Positions 40,818 through 50,347 of a stretch of 64,000 bases of DNA are shown here, in pieces. The stretch spans positions 123,469 to 187,468 of the forward strand of contig JAUIHS010000008.1 of the NCBI GenBank assembly GCA_030432255.1, in the 5' to 3' direction. The stretch's first letter is position 1, and every line of letters starts with the position of its first letter. A program made the position numbers and the translations under genes. Origin of the DNA: Phycisphaerae bacterium. GTDB taxonomy: Bacteria; Planctomycetota; Phycisphaerae; Phycisphaerales; UBA1924. The notes under the pieces were generated by a model. That model saw only the letters and a program-made list of their open reading frames with translations, was not told the origin of the DNA and ran no database searches.

Positions 40818-43658
40818 TCATGGACACGCCTCGCCCCAGTGATCGAGGAGCAGGTTCAGGTCGAAGAAGTTCACCACCCCAGACCCATTGGCGTCGCCCA
40901 GCGTGCCCGGCGGGACCACCTCGCCCCAGTGGTCCAGCAGCAGTTCGAGATCCGCGAAGTTCACGGCGCCGTCGCCGTTGGTGTCCGGGCATTGCGGCAC
41001 ACACTCGATGATCAGATCACCACTCCCCTCAGCGCGCGGGTTCGGGCTTCCGACCCGGATAATGTACGTACCGGTCAGCGCCACCGGGACCGTGACACTC
41101 GATGCACCCGGCTCGCATGGGCCGCTGTTGTCGTCGCACGCCAGCAGCAGCAGGTGATCCCCACCCGGTCCCGGTTCGTACACCGCCATCGCCGTGTTGA
41201 GACCACCGAGGTTGCACGTCGAGATCGTGGCCATCCCGGTGCAGAGGGGATCGTAGCTGAACCACACATCGCTCTCGATCATCTCCGGCTCGCACACGCG
41301 CGGATGCTCCGCACCATCCGACTGAGCACATCGGTTGGTGAAAGGCGTCACGCCCTCGCTCACCGGCAGCGCGCTTGTCAGGCGATCATTGGGCAACGTG
41401 TCGAAGAAGATGAGTCGCAGGTGGCCTTCACCCTGCCCCTCAGCCACCGACCCGCCCAGCCGGATGAGCAACTCCTGGCCCGCAACAACATCCGCCAGCA
41501 CCTCCGCACCGAAATCATCACACGCCGCGCCGCTGTCATTGCAGGCGAGGATGTCCGAGGGATGGGGCGGGCATGTGCCGCGGCCGGCGTCGTACAGCAC
41601 GATTGTCGTGTCGAAGTCGGCGAGGTCGCACGTCGAGACGGAGACCTGGCCGTCGCAGGGCGCAATGAAGCGGTACCAGACATCGTTGTAGATGGTGTCG
41701 ACATCGCCGCAGTTGACAGCGGGATTCGACACGGTCGCACCCGTGGTATCGAAGGGGAGCAGGCCCGTCGTGATCTGTGCCGCGTCGTCGCACAGGTCGT
41801 TGGCGGGCGGCACCGGAATCACGGTCACCTTCTCGCGGAGATAGGTGTTGTTGTTCTGCGGGTAGGCATCACCGAGGTAGCTGCTCCCGCCATGCGTGAT
41901 GATCGCCCCGAACCAGTACTCGCCCGGCGGAACGTCATCGGGGATGAACGCGCTCAGGTCACCCGTCCACCACTGCGCCGGATTGAGAGGCGACCAGTGC
42001 CAGTAGGCGTCGACCGCGTAGTCATTGGTGGAGATGATGTTGTTCTCAGACAGGAACAGGCGCACACGCACACCCTCGGTCGGTGAACTCGACATGTTCT
42101 CGATCGTGATGTTGCTCAGCGTGAAGGGACTCCCCGGGTAATACTCCGCCTGATCCAGCGTCGAATTGGTCAGGAACCCGGCATTCGAGTAGTACGACTC
42201 GACCCCCAGATCGATGCGGAAGGTCACCGGCGTCTGGTCGTCGTAGTTGGCCCGCAGGGCCGCGGCGTCCCATGCGTGCACGCCCTCGGCATCTTCGATG
42301 ATGGTCGTGTAATACGCATGCATGATGGACAACTCGGGGTAGCTGTAGTCCTCCGTGCACGTCTCGCCGCGCTGCGCGCCCCAGGCGTGCCCGAACTCAT
42401 GCAGTGCCACCGGCGCGTAGTTGATCACGTCGGCGTTGCCGAGCGCGAAGTCGAAATCATCGGTCCACGAGTACTCCGAATTGAAGATGATGTCGACCTG
42501 GAAGATCTCGCCACAGTCCACGTAGAACCACATGTACGCAACCGCGATGGTACCGACCCACGAGACACCGTAGTCCTCCTGAAGGGTCGCATCATCGAGC
42601 CAGCCGACGACCTCGTTCGCTCCATTGTCGCCATAGCCCGGTTCGTACCCGCTGGTGCGGAAGATGTCCATGATCTGGTTGAACTGCCAGATGACGTCAC
42701 CGATCAGCGGCCAGTTCCACCAGCTCGCCGGTACCTGCTCGATCGTCGTGAAGACCGGCAACGCACCGCAGTAGCACAGCGGCGCTCGCGGCCCGACGGG
42801 ATCCACCGTGCCGACTGACGGTTCGAAGAGCGATGCATACGCAAACTCACGCTCGGCCGCATCCGACTTGCCGATCGGCGCGCCGCGGCGAAAGACCGGC
42901 ACTTCACGCACACCCTCCGCAGGACCAGTCGGATGAAGCCCCCGCAGTATCGGCTTCTCCGGCGCGGGCCGTGCTGCAATGGCCCGGATGGCATCGGTGA
43001 AGGCATCCAGTGTCATCGGTGTCACCGCTTCCGGAACGCGCCGGGTCGTCGCTTCACTCCGCTCCGGATCGCCCGGCAACGGTGCAGCGGCCATGCGCCA
43101 GGCGGGTTGTTCCACCAGCGCCTCGCCATCGCGCAGCGCGAGGATGCGCTCGGTCATCGTGGTTCGCCCGTTGGAGACACCCAGGATCGCATGTCCGGCA
43201 AGAGAGAGCGGGTACGCCGCATCGGTGCGATCGTCACGCTGGATCCGAAAGACACCCTGCGAGCCACCGAGCGTCGGGCACAGCGTCGTGCGCCCATCGT
43301 GAATGGTGAAGAGCAGGTACCGCTCACCCGGCTGAAGTGTGGGGACACAGCAGGCGCGCATGCCGATGTCCCCATCCGTTCCGCCGGCGAAAGTCAGTGT
43401 GATGGTGTCCGTGAACGCCGCGGCCCGCTCCCGCCTCAATACGACATCGAGGTCCGCGAGCGCGACGTCCGTGAGCAGCATGCCGTTGTGCCCCTTGCGA
43501 ACACTGCTCTCGGTCACCGTACCGATGAAGATCAGATCGGCGGCATGCGTCATTTCATCCAGTTCGATCCGCGGCATGTGGCCGCGAGCCGAAAGGGTGG
43601 CCATGGCGGGGAGCAGCAGGGCGATGGCCCTGCAGACGGTCGTAAGTCGATGAGACAT
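40818..43658 (-). CDS. Secreted metzincin-like protein with CARDB, PPC-like and dockerin-like regions (copy B)
   Basis: The 946-aa product matches copy A from end to end in domain order: signal peptide, LELDEMTHAADLIFIGTVTE-type N-terminal domain (with R for the first L), the zinc motif HEFGHAWGAQ, Met-turn-like LSIMHAYY, a CARDB-like segment (DLGVESYYSNAG), PPC-like Cys modules and two dockerin-like repeats (DTNGDGAVNFADLELLLDHW; VNFFDLNLLLDHWG). The third metzincin His is again missing (Arg in place of it). The two copies are 14 kb apart on the same strand. They are diverged enough to be an old duplication, and the shared loss of the third ligand predates it. Confidence 0.9.
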   Translation of the reverse strand: MSHRLTTVCRAIALLLPAMATLSARGHMPRIELDEMTHAADLIFIGTVTESSVRKGHNGMLLTDVALADLDVVLRRERAAAFTDTITLTFAGGTDGDIGMRACCVPTLQPGERYLLFTIHDGRTTLCPTLGGSQGVFRIQRDDRTDAAYPLSLAGHAILGVSNGRTTMTERILALRDGEALVEQPAWRMAAAPLPGDPERSEATTRRVPEAVTPMTLDAFTDAIRAIAARPAPEKPILRGLHPTGPAEGVREVPVFRRGAPIGKSDAAEREFAYASLFEPSVGTVDPVGPRAPLCYCGALPVFTTIEQVPASWWNWPLIGDVIWQFNQIMDIFRTSGYEPGYGDNGANEVVGWLDDATLQEDYGVSWVGTIAVAYMWFYVDCGEIFQVDIIFNSEYSWTDDFDFALGNADVINYAPVALHEFGHAWGAQRGETCTEDYSYPELSIMHAYYTTIIEDAEGVHAWDAAALRANYDDQTPVTFRIDLGVESYYSNAGFLTNSTLDQAEYYPGSPFTLSNITIENMSSSPTEGVRVRLFLSENNIISTNDYAVDAYWHWSPLNPAQWWTGDLSAFIPDDVPPGEYWFGAIITHGGSSYLGDAYPQNNNTYLREKVTVIPVPPANDLCDDAAQITTGLLPFDTTGATVSNPAVNCGDVDTIYNDVWYRFIAPCDGQVSVSTCDLADFDTTIVLYDAGRGTCPPHPSDILACNDSGAACDDFGAEVLADVVAGQELLIRLGGSVAEGQGEGHLRLIFFDTLPNDRLTSALPVSEGVTPFTNRCAQSDGAEHPRVCEPEMIESDVWFSYDPLCTGMATISTCNLGGLNTAMAVYEPGPGGDHLLLLACDDNSGPCEPGASSVTVPVALTGTYIIRVGSPNPRAEGSGDLIIECVPQCPDTNGDGAVNFADLELLLDHWGEVVPPGTLGDANGSGVVNFFDLNLLLDHWGEACP

Positions 43659-43758
43659 GAATCCTCCACGATGAGTGATGGCGCAGAACAGCGCCCCATC
43701 CCAATCTACGGGGCCGGGTCACATCCTCAAAGAGCCGTGGAGGAAAGATCGATGCGCA

Positions 43759-45543
43759 TCACTTCTCCCGCAGTGGCGGATAGGTGAGCGGACGGGTGTA
43801 TTCGGGCTGCTCGCCGAAGCGGTCCTCGGCGGTGCGGGGGTCGAGGGGATCCCAGCGCGTGCGGGTGGCGCCGAGAAGGGTGCCGGTGGCGAAGGCCAGG
43901 TCCACCTGCGTGATCTCGTAGTCGGCGAGGGCCCGGATGGCGGTGGACTCCGCTTCAGAGAGGCGGGCCGCCGCGTCGGAGACGTCGGTACTCGTGCGCA
44001 GGCCGAGGTTGAACTGGTTCACCTCAGCTTCGTAGGTGCGCTGCGCAAGCAGGACGTTGATGCGGGCCGCGAGAATGCGCTGCCATGCCGAGTTGATCCC
44101 GTCGACAGCGTTGAAGACTTCCTGCTCGATGGACTGCACCTGCGCGTGACGACTCGACAGCCGTTGCAGACGCGTCAGGATCGCACCGTGCACGCGGGCC
44201 TCTGCCGCTTCGTTCCCGATCGGCACCTCGAAGTTCAGCCCGAGAGACCAGTCCTCGAAGCGATGGCCGCGCGTCACGCCGATCGAGTCGTTGAAACTGG
44301 CGCCCAGTCCGTTCACGTTGTAGGTGTAGTCGAGCGAGAAGAGCGGCAGGGCCTGGTTCTTGAGAAAGTCAATGGTGGAGAGGTCCTGCGCGAGCTGGAG
44401 TTCAAGCTGGAGCATCTCCATGCGCCCGTCCAGCGCGTTGTCGGCAAGCTCGTTCGCATCCAGCGCATACTCGATGGGCTGCGGATCCGTGATCAGGTTC
44501 AGCAGGACGTCCGAACGGACGCCGAGGCCCTCCATGTTCATCACCCGCTTGAGTTCACGCTGCGCCTGGAGGAAGGCATTCTGCGCCTGGATGATGCCCT
44601 CAAGACGCTCCGCCGCGGCGGCCTGCGCTCGCGTAATCTCAATTCGCGCCGCTTCCTGGGCGCGGACCCGCCGCTCGGCACGCTCCAACTGGTCGGTGGC
44701 GAGCTGATACTGCCGGATGCGCACATCGAGGACGCGCTGGATCGCGTACAGCCCCCAGTAGGCGCGATCGGCAGCGGCAAGCTGGCGGATCACTTCGAGC
44801 TTGGTCGCGGCGTTCGTCAGATCATTGCTGATGGCTTCGATGCGCAGGGCATGGGTGTTGGCGCGGCGCCATCCGCCGCGAAGCAGCGGCTGCGAGATCG
44901 TGAGGTTGAAGTCACTGGTGTAGGAGGGGTTGAGCGTCGAGAAGATGTTGTCGGTTTCGGAGCGGGTGATGGGTGTGGAGAGGTTGATCTGGCCACCGGT
45001 GCGCAGTGGGACGCGGAGCCCGGCCGTGAACTGATCGAACTCGGTCTGGCTGCCCGAGAGCTGTGAGTCCGTCGGCTGGTCCGACTCGGAGTGGCGGGCG
45101 TTGACGAAGAAGACGGCTTCCCACGCGGCCTCCTCCGCCGAGAGTCGCTCATTGGCGATGACGGGATTGACCAGCGCGACCTGGATCGCGAGGTTGTTCG
45201 CGAGGACCCAGGCGCGGCACTGCTCAAGGGTGAGGTCATACGTCTCCCGTCCCTCGAAGGGGTTGGGTTCGGCACGATATCGCTCGATCTGATCGGCGAG
45301 GTCTTCTTCGGGCGGCGGCGCTTCGCCGATGGCCTTCGCGGAGAGATCGAGGTTGCGAATGGTGCGCAGTCGCTTGAGTGGCGTGGGGTCGTTGAAGTCA
45401 CCGGCCGTGGTGCGGAAGGGGTTGCCGACGCAGGCGCTCAGCGCAGCCGTGGCGATGATGAGTGTGCAGGTGGTGACGAAGCGGCGCGCGGCGATCGCAT
45501 GAGCGCGGCGGTGACGCGGGCGGGAACACGGGGAATCATTCAT
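43759..45543 (-). CDS. TolC-family outer-membrane efflux lipoprotein
   Basis: The 594-aa protein starts with a lipoprotein signal (TTCTLIIATAALSAC). It has the long coiled-coil repeats of TolC: DLTLEQCRAWVLANNLAIQV, ERLSAEEAAWEAVFFVNARH, LERAERRVRAQEAARIEITR, and the mirrored second half (FNLGLRTSTDVSDAAARLSE). It would form the exit channel for the MacA/MacB pump encoded just upstream. Its ATG lies eight bases inside the end of the permease gene. Length is larger than E. coli TolC mainly through the N-terminal 80 residues. Confidence 0.9.
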   Translation of the reverse strand: MNDSPCSRPRHRRAHAIAARRFVTTCTLIIATAALSACVGNPFRTTAGDFNDPTPLKRLRTIRNLDLSAKAIGEAPPPEEDLADQIERYRAEPNPFEGRETYDLTLEQCRAWVLANNLAIQVALVNPVIANERLSAEEAAWEAVFFVNARHSESDQPTDSQLSGSQTEFDQFTAGLRVPLRTGGQINLSTPITRSETDNIFSTLNPSYTSDFNLTISQPLLRGGWRRANTHALRIEAISNDLTNAATKLEVIRQLAAADRAYWGLYAIQRVLDVRIRQYQLATDQLERAERRVRAQEAARIEITRAQAAAAERLEGIIQAQNAFLQAQRELKRVMNMEGLGVRSDVLLNLITDPQPIEYALDANELADNALDGRMEMLQLELQLAQDLSTIDFLKNQALPLFSLDYTYNVNGLGASFNDSIGVTRGHRFEDWSLGLNFEVPIGNEAAEARVHGAILTRLQRLSSRHAQVQSIEQEVFNAVDGINSAWQRILAARINVLLAQRTYEAEVNQFNLGLRTSTDVSDAAARLSEAESTAIRALADYEITQVDLAFATGTLLGATRTRWDPLDPRTAEDRFGEQPEYTRPLTYPPLREK

Positions 45544-46774
45544 GTCGCAGGGCCTCGATGGGATCCAGGCTGGCGGCCTTGACGGCGGGCCACATACCGA
45601 AGAGCACGCCGACTGCGGCGCAGAATGCGAGCGAGAGGATGATGGCCCACGGTGGGATCTCCATCTCCTTGATGGGCATGCCCTCCAGGCTGGTGGCGAT
45701 GACAATGATGGACTGCGAGAACGTCAGCCCGATGACACCGCCGACGACACAGAGTGTCATGGCTTCAACGAGGAACTGGAGGAGGATGACACCCGGCTTG
45801 GCGCCGACCGCCTTGCGCAGACCGATCTCGCGCGTGCGTTCTGAGACGGAGACGAGCATGATGTTCATGATGCCGACGCCGCCGACCACCATCGAGATGC
45901 CGACGAGCACGCCGGCGATGGTGGTGAGCGATGCCGCGAGCCCGCGCATCTGCTCAATGAACTGCTCGAAAACGAACATGTCAAAGGTGTCTTCCTCGCC
46001 CGGCTTGAGCTGGCGATGCTTGCGGAGCACGAACCGGATCTCCTGCTTGGCCTCCTCCGAGACATCGGGAGATGTCATCATGGCCGTCACCTGCGGCCAG
46101 AGCCAGTTGCGCAGCTTGTAGGCGGTCTGATACGGGACGTACACCTCGGAGCGCGCCGTATCGGCGCCGAACATCGCGCCGAGTTGTGACGTCTTCAGCA
46201 CGCCCACGACCATGAATCGTCGCTCGTCGATGTAGATGTACTCGCCGATGCCGTTGTTATCCAGCAGCAGTTCATCAATGGCGAAGTCGTTGATGAGGCA
46301 CACCTGGAGCTGCTCGTAGCCATCCACCTTCTTCAGCGGACGGCCGTGAATCACCTCGCGATCGTTGACGAAGATCCATTCCGGCTCGTGACCGATCACC
46401 GTCACACCGCTCAAGGAACGCCGCTCGGAGCGGACGCGGGCGTTGAGGTTGGTGTGCATCGCGAGCGTCTCGATGGTGTCGCAATGCTCGCGGAGAACGT
46501 CCGCTTCGTCGCGCTTGAGCTTGGCGTCGTCCCAGCTCATCGTGCCCCGGCGGGATTCCGGGACCGTTCCCCAGATCTCGATCTTGCGGGCCCCGAAGCT
46601 CTCGAACTCGGAGAGAACGAGGTTGTTGAGTCCGCCTACCGCAGCGATGACGAGCGTGATGGACCCGACACCGATCACGATGCCGAGCATGGTGAGGGCG
46701 GAGCGGATCTTGTTGGCATGGAGCTGGGCCAGCGCGAAGAAGACGGTCTGGAAGAGGAGTCGGATGAAGATCAT
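45536..46774 (-). CDS. MacB-like ABC transporter permease (FtsX fold)
   Basis: The 412-aa protein has the MacB layout without the ATPase: N-terminal membrane helix ([20 protein letters not shown]), a large periplasmic domain (residues about 50-270), and three C-terminal helices beginning [20 protein letters not shown] and [20 protein letters not shown]. The [11 protein letters not shown] motif is the coupling helix typical of the family. Its ATPase is a separate gene, overlapping by four bases. It transduces ATP energy to the exporter. Confidence 0.93.
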   Translation of the reverse strand: MIFIRLLFQTVFFALAQLHANKIRSALTMLGIVIGVGSITLVIAAVGGLNNLVLSEFESFGARKIEIWGTVPESRRGTMSWDDAKLKRDEADVLREHCDTIETLAMHTNLNARVRSERRSLSGVTVIGHEPEWIFVNDREVIHGRPLKKVDGYEQLQVCLINDFAIDELLLDNNGIGEYIYIDERRFMVVGVLKTSQLGAMFGADTARSEVYVPYQTAYKLRNWLWPQVTAMMTSPDVSEEAKQEIRFVLRKHRQLKPGEEDTFDMFVFEQFIEQMRGLAASLTTIAGVLVGISMVVGGVGIMNIMLVSVSERTREIGLRKAVGAKPGVILLQFLVEAMTLCVVGGVIGLTFSQSIIVIATSLEGMPIKEMEIPPWAIILSLAFCAAVGVLFGMWPAVKAASLDPIEALRHE

Positions 46775-47523
46775 GTGCCCGCCTCCGCCCTGTGAGCCAT
46801 GACTTCCGCTGCCCGCTGCATGTAGGCGCGATGGATGGGGTCGTCGGACGTGGAGCAGTCGCTCATGACCTTGCCGTCGCGCAGTCGGATGATGCGATCG
46901 GCATGCCCTGCGACGTCCTCCTCGTGCGTGACCATGATGATCGTCTGCCCTTCATCGTGCAGTTCGTGGAAGAGCTTGAGGATGTCGTTGCTGGTGCTGG
47001 AGTCGAGATTGCCGGTGGGCTCATCCGCAAGGAGGATGCTGGGTCGGTTGACGAGCGCCCGCGCAATCGCGACACGCTGCCGCTGCCCGCCCGACATCTG
47101 GTTGGGTTTGTGCCCCATGCGATCGCCGAGGCCGACGCGTTCCAGGGCCATCTTCGCGCGGCTGCGGGAGCTGGTGAAGTAATGGCGCGAGTACTGGAGC
47201 GGAAGTTGAACATTCTTGAGTGCGCTGGCGCGCGGGAGCAGTTCGAAGGACTGGAAGACGAACCCGATTTCCTCGTTGCGGATCTGTGCGAGAAGCCCGC
47301 TCCGCATCTTGTGGGTCGGCCGGTCATTGAGTTCGTACGCCCCGGCAGTGGGGCGGTCGAGACAGCCGAGGATGTTCATGAGCGTGGACTTGCCGGATCC
47401 GGAGGCGCCCATGATGGCCACGAATTCGTTGCCCGCGATCTCCAGATCGACACCGGCGAGCGCATGCACGCGCTCGTTGCCCATCCGGTAGATCTTCCGC
47501 AATCCCTTGACGCGCAGGGTCAC
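46771..47523 (-). CDS. MacB/LolD-type ABC transporter ATPase
   Basis: The 250-aa ATPase has Walker [13 protein letters not shown], the LolD/MacB hallmark [20 protein letters not shown], signature [16 protein letters not shown], Walker [15 protein letters not shown] and the switch His in [12 protein letters not shown]. It powers the MacB-like permease encoded next. A C-terminal extension of about 20 residues ([20 protein letters not shown]) is unusual. Both flanking genes overlap by four bases. Confidence 0.95.
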   Translation of the reverse strand: MTLRVKGLRKIYRMGNERVHALAGVDLEIAGNEFVAIMGASGSGKSTLMNILGCLDRPTAGAYELNDRPTHKMRSGLLAQIRNEEIGFVFQSFELLPRASALKNVQLPLQYSRHYFTSSRSRAKMALERVGLGDRMGHKPNQMSGGQRQRVAIARALVNRPSILLADEPTGNLDSSTSNDILKLFHELHDEGQTIIMVTHEEDVAGHADRIIRLRDGKVMSDCSTSDDPIHRAYMQRAAEVMAHRAEAGT

Positions 47524-48980
47524 GTGGAAGCCTCCGCGCCATCGGCATCGGAGACCGTCTCAGTGCCATTCGGATCGCTGTCATCCGCATCGTCGACATC
47601 GGACTCTTCGGCGAGGATGGTGTCGTCCGCGTCCGTCTCCTCCTCGGCTTCATCCGCCTCGATGCGGACGGGGTCATTGTGGGCGAGGTCCTGCAGCGTG
47701 ACGAAGGGGCCGGTGATGACGACTTCGCCGAGTTCGATGCCCTGGGTCACGGCGGTGTCGGTGACCGTCGTGCCGCTGACTTCGACCGGTCGGATCTTCG
47801 CCTTGCCCTCTTCAAGGATGAAGACGACCTGCACGAAGCTCTCATCGGGGTCGATCAGCGGGTTGTCCTTGCGCACGTCCTTGGGCAGGTCGTCCACGCG
47901 CTTGTCGAGGACCGCCTGGCTGGGAAGCTTGATCTCTTCGAGCGTCTCGACCACGATGTCCACGTTGGCCGTGAGCCCGGCGAACATGCGCGTGCCGTCA
48001 AGGTGCAGCACCACGTCCGCATCGAAGTAGGTCGTGCCGTCGCTGGAGGGCTTCGACTGGAGGCCGACGCGCTTGAGCGTGCCGGCGAACTCATTGTCAT
48101 AGCCGTTGATGTGCACTTCGACGGTCTGCCCCGGCTTGACCCGGGTGACGTCCACTTCCGAAAGCCGCGCTTCGACGATCATCTCCGAGAGGTCGGCAAT
48201 CGTCAGAATGACCGTGCCGGCATTGTTCATGGTGCCCGTCACGACCAGTTCGCCCTCTTCAGCATTCAACGCCGTGATGTAGCCGGAGATCGGCGTGGTG
48301 ATCTCGGTGTAGCGCAGGTTCTCGCGCGCCTGTTCAACATCCGCTTCCGCAACCGCCACCCGGGCGCGGGCCGCTTCGACATTCGCACGCAGGCTCTCAA
48401 GGCTCTCCTGCCGGGCGTCGTACGCCGCCTGTGCCTGCTCCATCGCCGTGCGGGCGTCGTCCAACACCGCCTGGCTGACATCACCCGTCTCAAAAAGGCC
48501 CTGGTTGCGCTCCCAGTCCAGGATCGCATTCTTCAACGCAGAGCGCTGGCCCTCCAGCGAGCGGGTCTCCGAAACCAGCGTCGCTTCCGCCGCCTTCAAA
48601 CCCGCTTCGTCCGCCAGCTTCCGCGCCAGAGCACCCTCCAGGGCCGCTCGCAGGTCGCTCGCATCCAGACGCACCACCAACGCGCCCGCCTCGACGTACT
48701 CGCCCTCTTCGTAAGGCAGTTCCTCGATCTTCGCCGCCACCCGCGCCGACAACTGCACCTCGCGGTTCGGACGCACCGAACCCGGCGCCGAAATCGTACG
48801 CACCAGTTCACCCACCTCAGCCACCTGCGTCTCCACCAGCGGACTCGCGTTCATCTTCTGCTGCTGCTTGTAGAACTCCATCAACTTCGGAATGACGAAG
48901 ACGGAACTCCCGCCGCAGACAATCGCGACAATCAAACCGATGCCGCCGATCCACTTGATGACCTGGATGAACTTTCGCAC
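47520..48980 (-). CDS. MacA-like periplasmic adaptor (HlyD family)
   Basis: The protein is about 486 aa from a GTG with GGAG seven bases upstream; the frame is open nine codons further, inside a palindrome. An N-terminal anchor ([20 protein letters not shown]) is followed by the two lipoyl half-motifs ([20 protein letters not shown] ... [20 protein letters not shown]), a long coiled-coil hairpin between ([20 protein letters not shown]) and the beta-barrel domain. It joins MacB-like permease and TolC channel. The C-terminal 60 residues are unusually acidic ([20 protein letters not shown]). Confidence 0.92.
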   Translation of the reverse strand: MRKFIQVIKWIGGIGLIVAIVCGGSSVFVIPKLMEFYKQQQKMNASPLVETQVAEVGELVRTISAPGSVRPNREVQLSARVAAKIEELPYEEGEYVEAGALVVRLDASDLRAALEGALARKLADEAGLKAAEATLVSETRSLEGQRSALKNAILDWERNQGLFETGDVSQAVLDDARTAMEQAQAAYDARQESLESLRANVEAARARVAVAEADVEQARENLRYTEITTPISGYITALNAEEGELVVTGTMNNAGTVILTIADLSEMIVEARLSEVDVTRVKPGQTVEVHINGYDNEFAGTLKRVGLQSKPSSDGTTYFDADVVLHLDGTRMFAGLTANVDIVVETLEEIKLPSQAVLDKRVDDLPKDVRKDNPLIDPDESFVQVVFILEEGKAKIRPVEVSGTTVTDTAVTQGIELGEVVITGPFVTLQDLAHNDPVRIEADEAEEETDADDTILAEESDVDDADDSDPNGTETVSDADGAEAST

Positions 48981-49406
48981 GCGAATCTCCTGCCGACGAC
49001 GAGTCACACCCGGTTGCGCAACCGGGTGCTACAGATGAGCCGCAACACCCGCAGGGCCGCGGCGGGGCGGCCGGGGAGCCGGGGGGGGGCGGGGGGTGAT
49101 CGCGGGAACCCCATGATCGAGGAATATGCGCATGATGCCGACGATCGGGGCGGGCGTCCACCATCGGGGATGCCGCCACCCCGTCCCGGTGCGTCCTCCT
49201 CATTTGAGACATCCGCCTCACACGAGCATGTCACCGGATGCGTTCCGGCCACCGGACCGAGGGTCGGGCTGCGCATCCACTGGCGTCATGCGTCGAAACA
49301 CGCGTCTGCATGACGCGGTATCCGTCACTCTTTCGGGGATCGCCGAGGGCGATTTCAGGTTCTGAGACAGGATTCCGACTTCCGGACCCTCTGGTATGCT
49401 CCGATC
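48981..49406. other. Intergenic region between the efflux operon and rlmE
   Basis: It contains a 22-bp perfect palindrome (49007-49028, listed separately), a very G-rich run at about 49071-49101 and no supported ORF. The last 50 bases before rlmE hold its promoter, with no strong consensus. Confidence 0.6.
49007..49028. promoter_or_regulatory. Perfect 22-bp palindrome upstream of the efflux operon
   Basis: The two arms are CACCCGGTTGC and GCAACCGGGTG with no spacer. It ends 27 bases before the GTG start of the MacA-like gene. It could be a dimeric-repressor operator or a hairpin in the leader RNA; no T-run follows, so termination is unlikely. Confidence 0.7.
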
Positions 49407-50072
49407 ATGGCGAAGCGCGTTCTTCACGATGTCTGGTTCCGGCGGGCCAAGGAAGAGGGATACGTCGCCCGCTCGGCGTACAAACTCATCCAGATCCACG
49501 AAGCCCGAGACATCATCCGAAAAGGAGACCGGGTCCTCGATCTCGGCTGCGCACCGGGAGCATGGCTCCAGGTCGCATCGAAACTCGTGGGGCCTCGCGG
49601 CCGCGTCGTGGGCCTCGACCTCAAGAAGATCCGCCACAAGATGCCGGACAACGTGCTGCATTTCGTGGGAGATGTCTACGAGTACCCGGCGGATCAGTTG
49701 GTCGAGGATGCCGGCCGCATGTTCGGCACGGTCCTGTCGGACATGGCGCCGAACACGACGGGGTTCAACGAACACGAGTTGTCGGTGCGCCTGTGCGACC
49801 AGATCCTCGACCTGCTCCCGAACCTGCTGCGCAAAAACGGCCACCTGGTGATGAAGGTCTTCGAGGGATCCGAATACCCGGGCCTGATCCGCCGCACGGA
49901 AAAACTCTTCGGCAAGGTGAAGGGATACAAGCCGAAGGCCAGCCGCGATGTCTCACGCGAGATGTACGTGGTGGCCCGGTACTACCGCGGCCCCGACGAG
50001 CGCTCGGACGGTGGGTCATCAGAGGTGGACAAGCACGCCGTGGCGCCACCGCCACCGAAGAGTGGGTGGTAG
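49407..50072 (+). CDS. rlmE: 23S rRNA 2'-O-methyltransferase RlmE
   Basis: The 221-aa protein methylates U2552-type ribose in 23S rRNA. SAM-binding motif LDLGCAPGAWLQVA and the catalytic K-D-K-E tetrad are present: Lys26 (SAYKL), Asp112 (LSDMAPNTTG), Lys150 (LVMKVFEG) and Glu185 (SREMYVVA). The last 30 residues form a low-complexity tail (GGSSEVDKHAVAPPPPKSGW) not found in E. coli RlmE. It is a single gene. Confidence 0.95.
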   Translation: MAKRVLHDVWFRRAKEEGYVARSAYKLIQIHEARDIIRKGDRVLDLGCAPGAWLQVASKLVGPRGRVVGLDLKKIRHKMPDNVLHFVGDVYEYPADQLVEDAGRMFGTVLSDMAPNTTGFNEHELSVRLCDQILDLLPNLLRKNGHLVMKVFEGSEYPGLIRRTEKLFGKVKGYKPKASRDVSREMYVVARYYRGPDERSDGGSSEVDKHAVAPPPPKSGW

Positions 50073-50115
50073 GCCGCGAAGCGGCGGGGGTGGGTCTGGT
50101 GTTGGGTGTTCGCGG

Positions 50116-50346
50116 CTACTGGTGGTGCTGCTGCGCGATCGACTGGGTGGACTGCCCGATGCTGCCGTTTCGTGCCAGTGGGTGCTGAATGGCATACTTC
50201 GGAGACTCGATGACACCGTGTGACTGGAGGTTTCTGACGACCTCAAGGTACTTCGCGACTTTCGTCGGCTCCACTGAGGGGTTGCGGCGCGCCGCTTCCG
50301 TCAGTGTTGGCAGTCTGTTGCGATTGGAGTTCATCGGTACTCTCAT
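50116..50346 (-). CDS. Small partner protein downstream of the SDH proteinase
   Basis: The 76-aa frame starts one base after the proteinase stop (TAG-A-ATG). Its start reads MRVPMNSNRNRLPTLTEAAR, then a basic helix RNPSVEPTKVAKYLEVVRNL and a polar Gln/Ser-rich end (SIGQSTQSIAQQHHQ). The position and an amphipathic helix suggest a real co-translated partner. No family is known to me. The part of the frame upstream, inside the proteinase gene, is not coding. Confidence 0.55.
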   Translation of the reverse strand: MRVPMNSNRNRLPTLTEAARRNPSVEPTKVAKYLEVVRNLQSHGVIESPKYAIQHPLARNGSIGQSTQSIAQQHHQ

Positions 50347-50347
50347 T

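Noticed and set aside
43675..45066. 463-codon frame opposite the TolC-like gene
   Set aside because: It is a high-GC antisense frame; the TolC-like gene has clear motifs and operon position.
47679..49313. 544-codon frame opposite the MacA-like gene
   Set aside because: It is the mirror of a real coding region: Arg/His/Leu-rich composition, no signal and no family.
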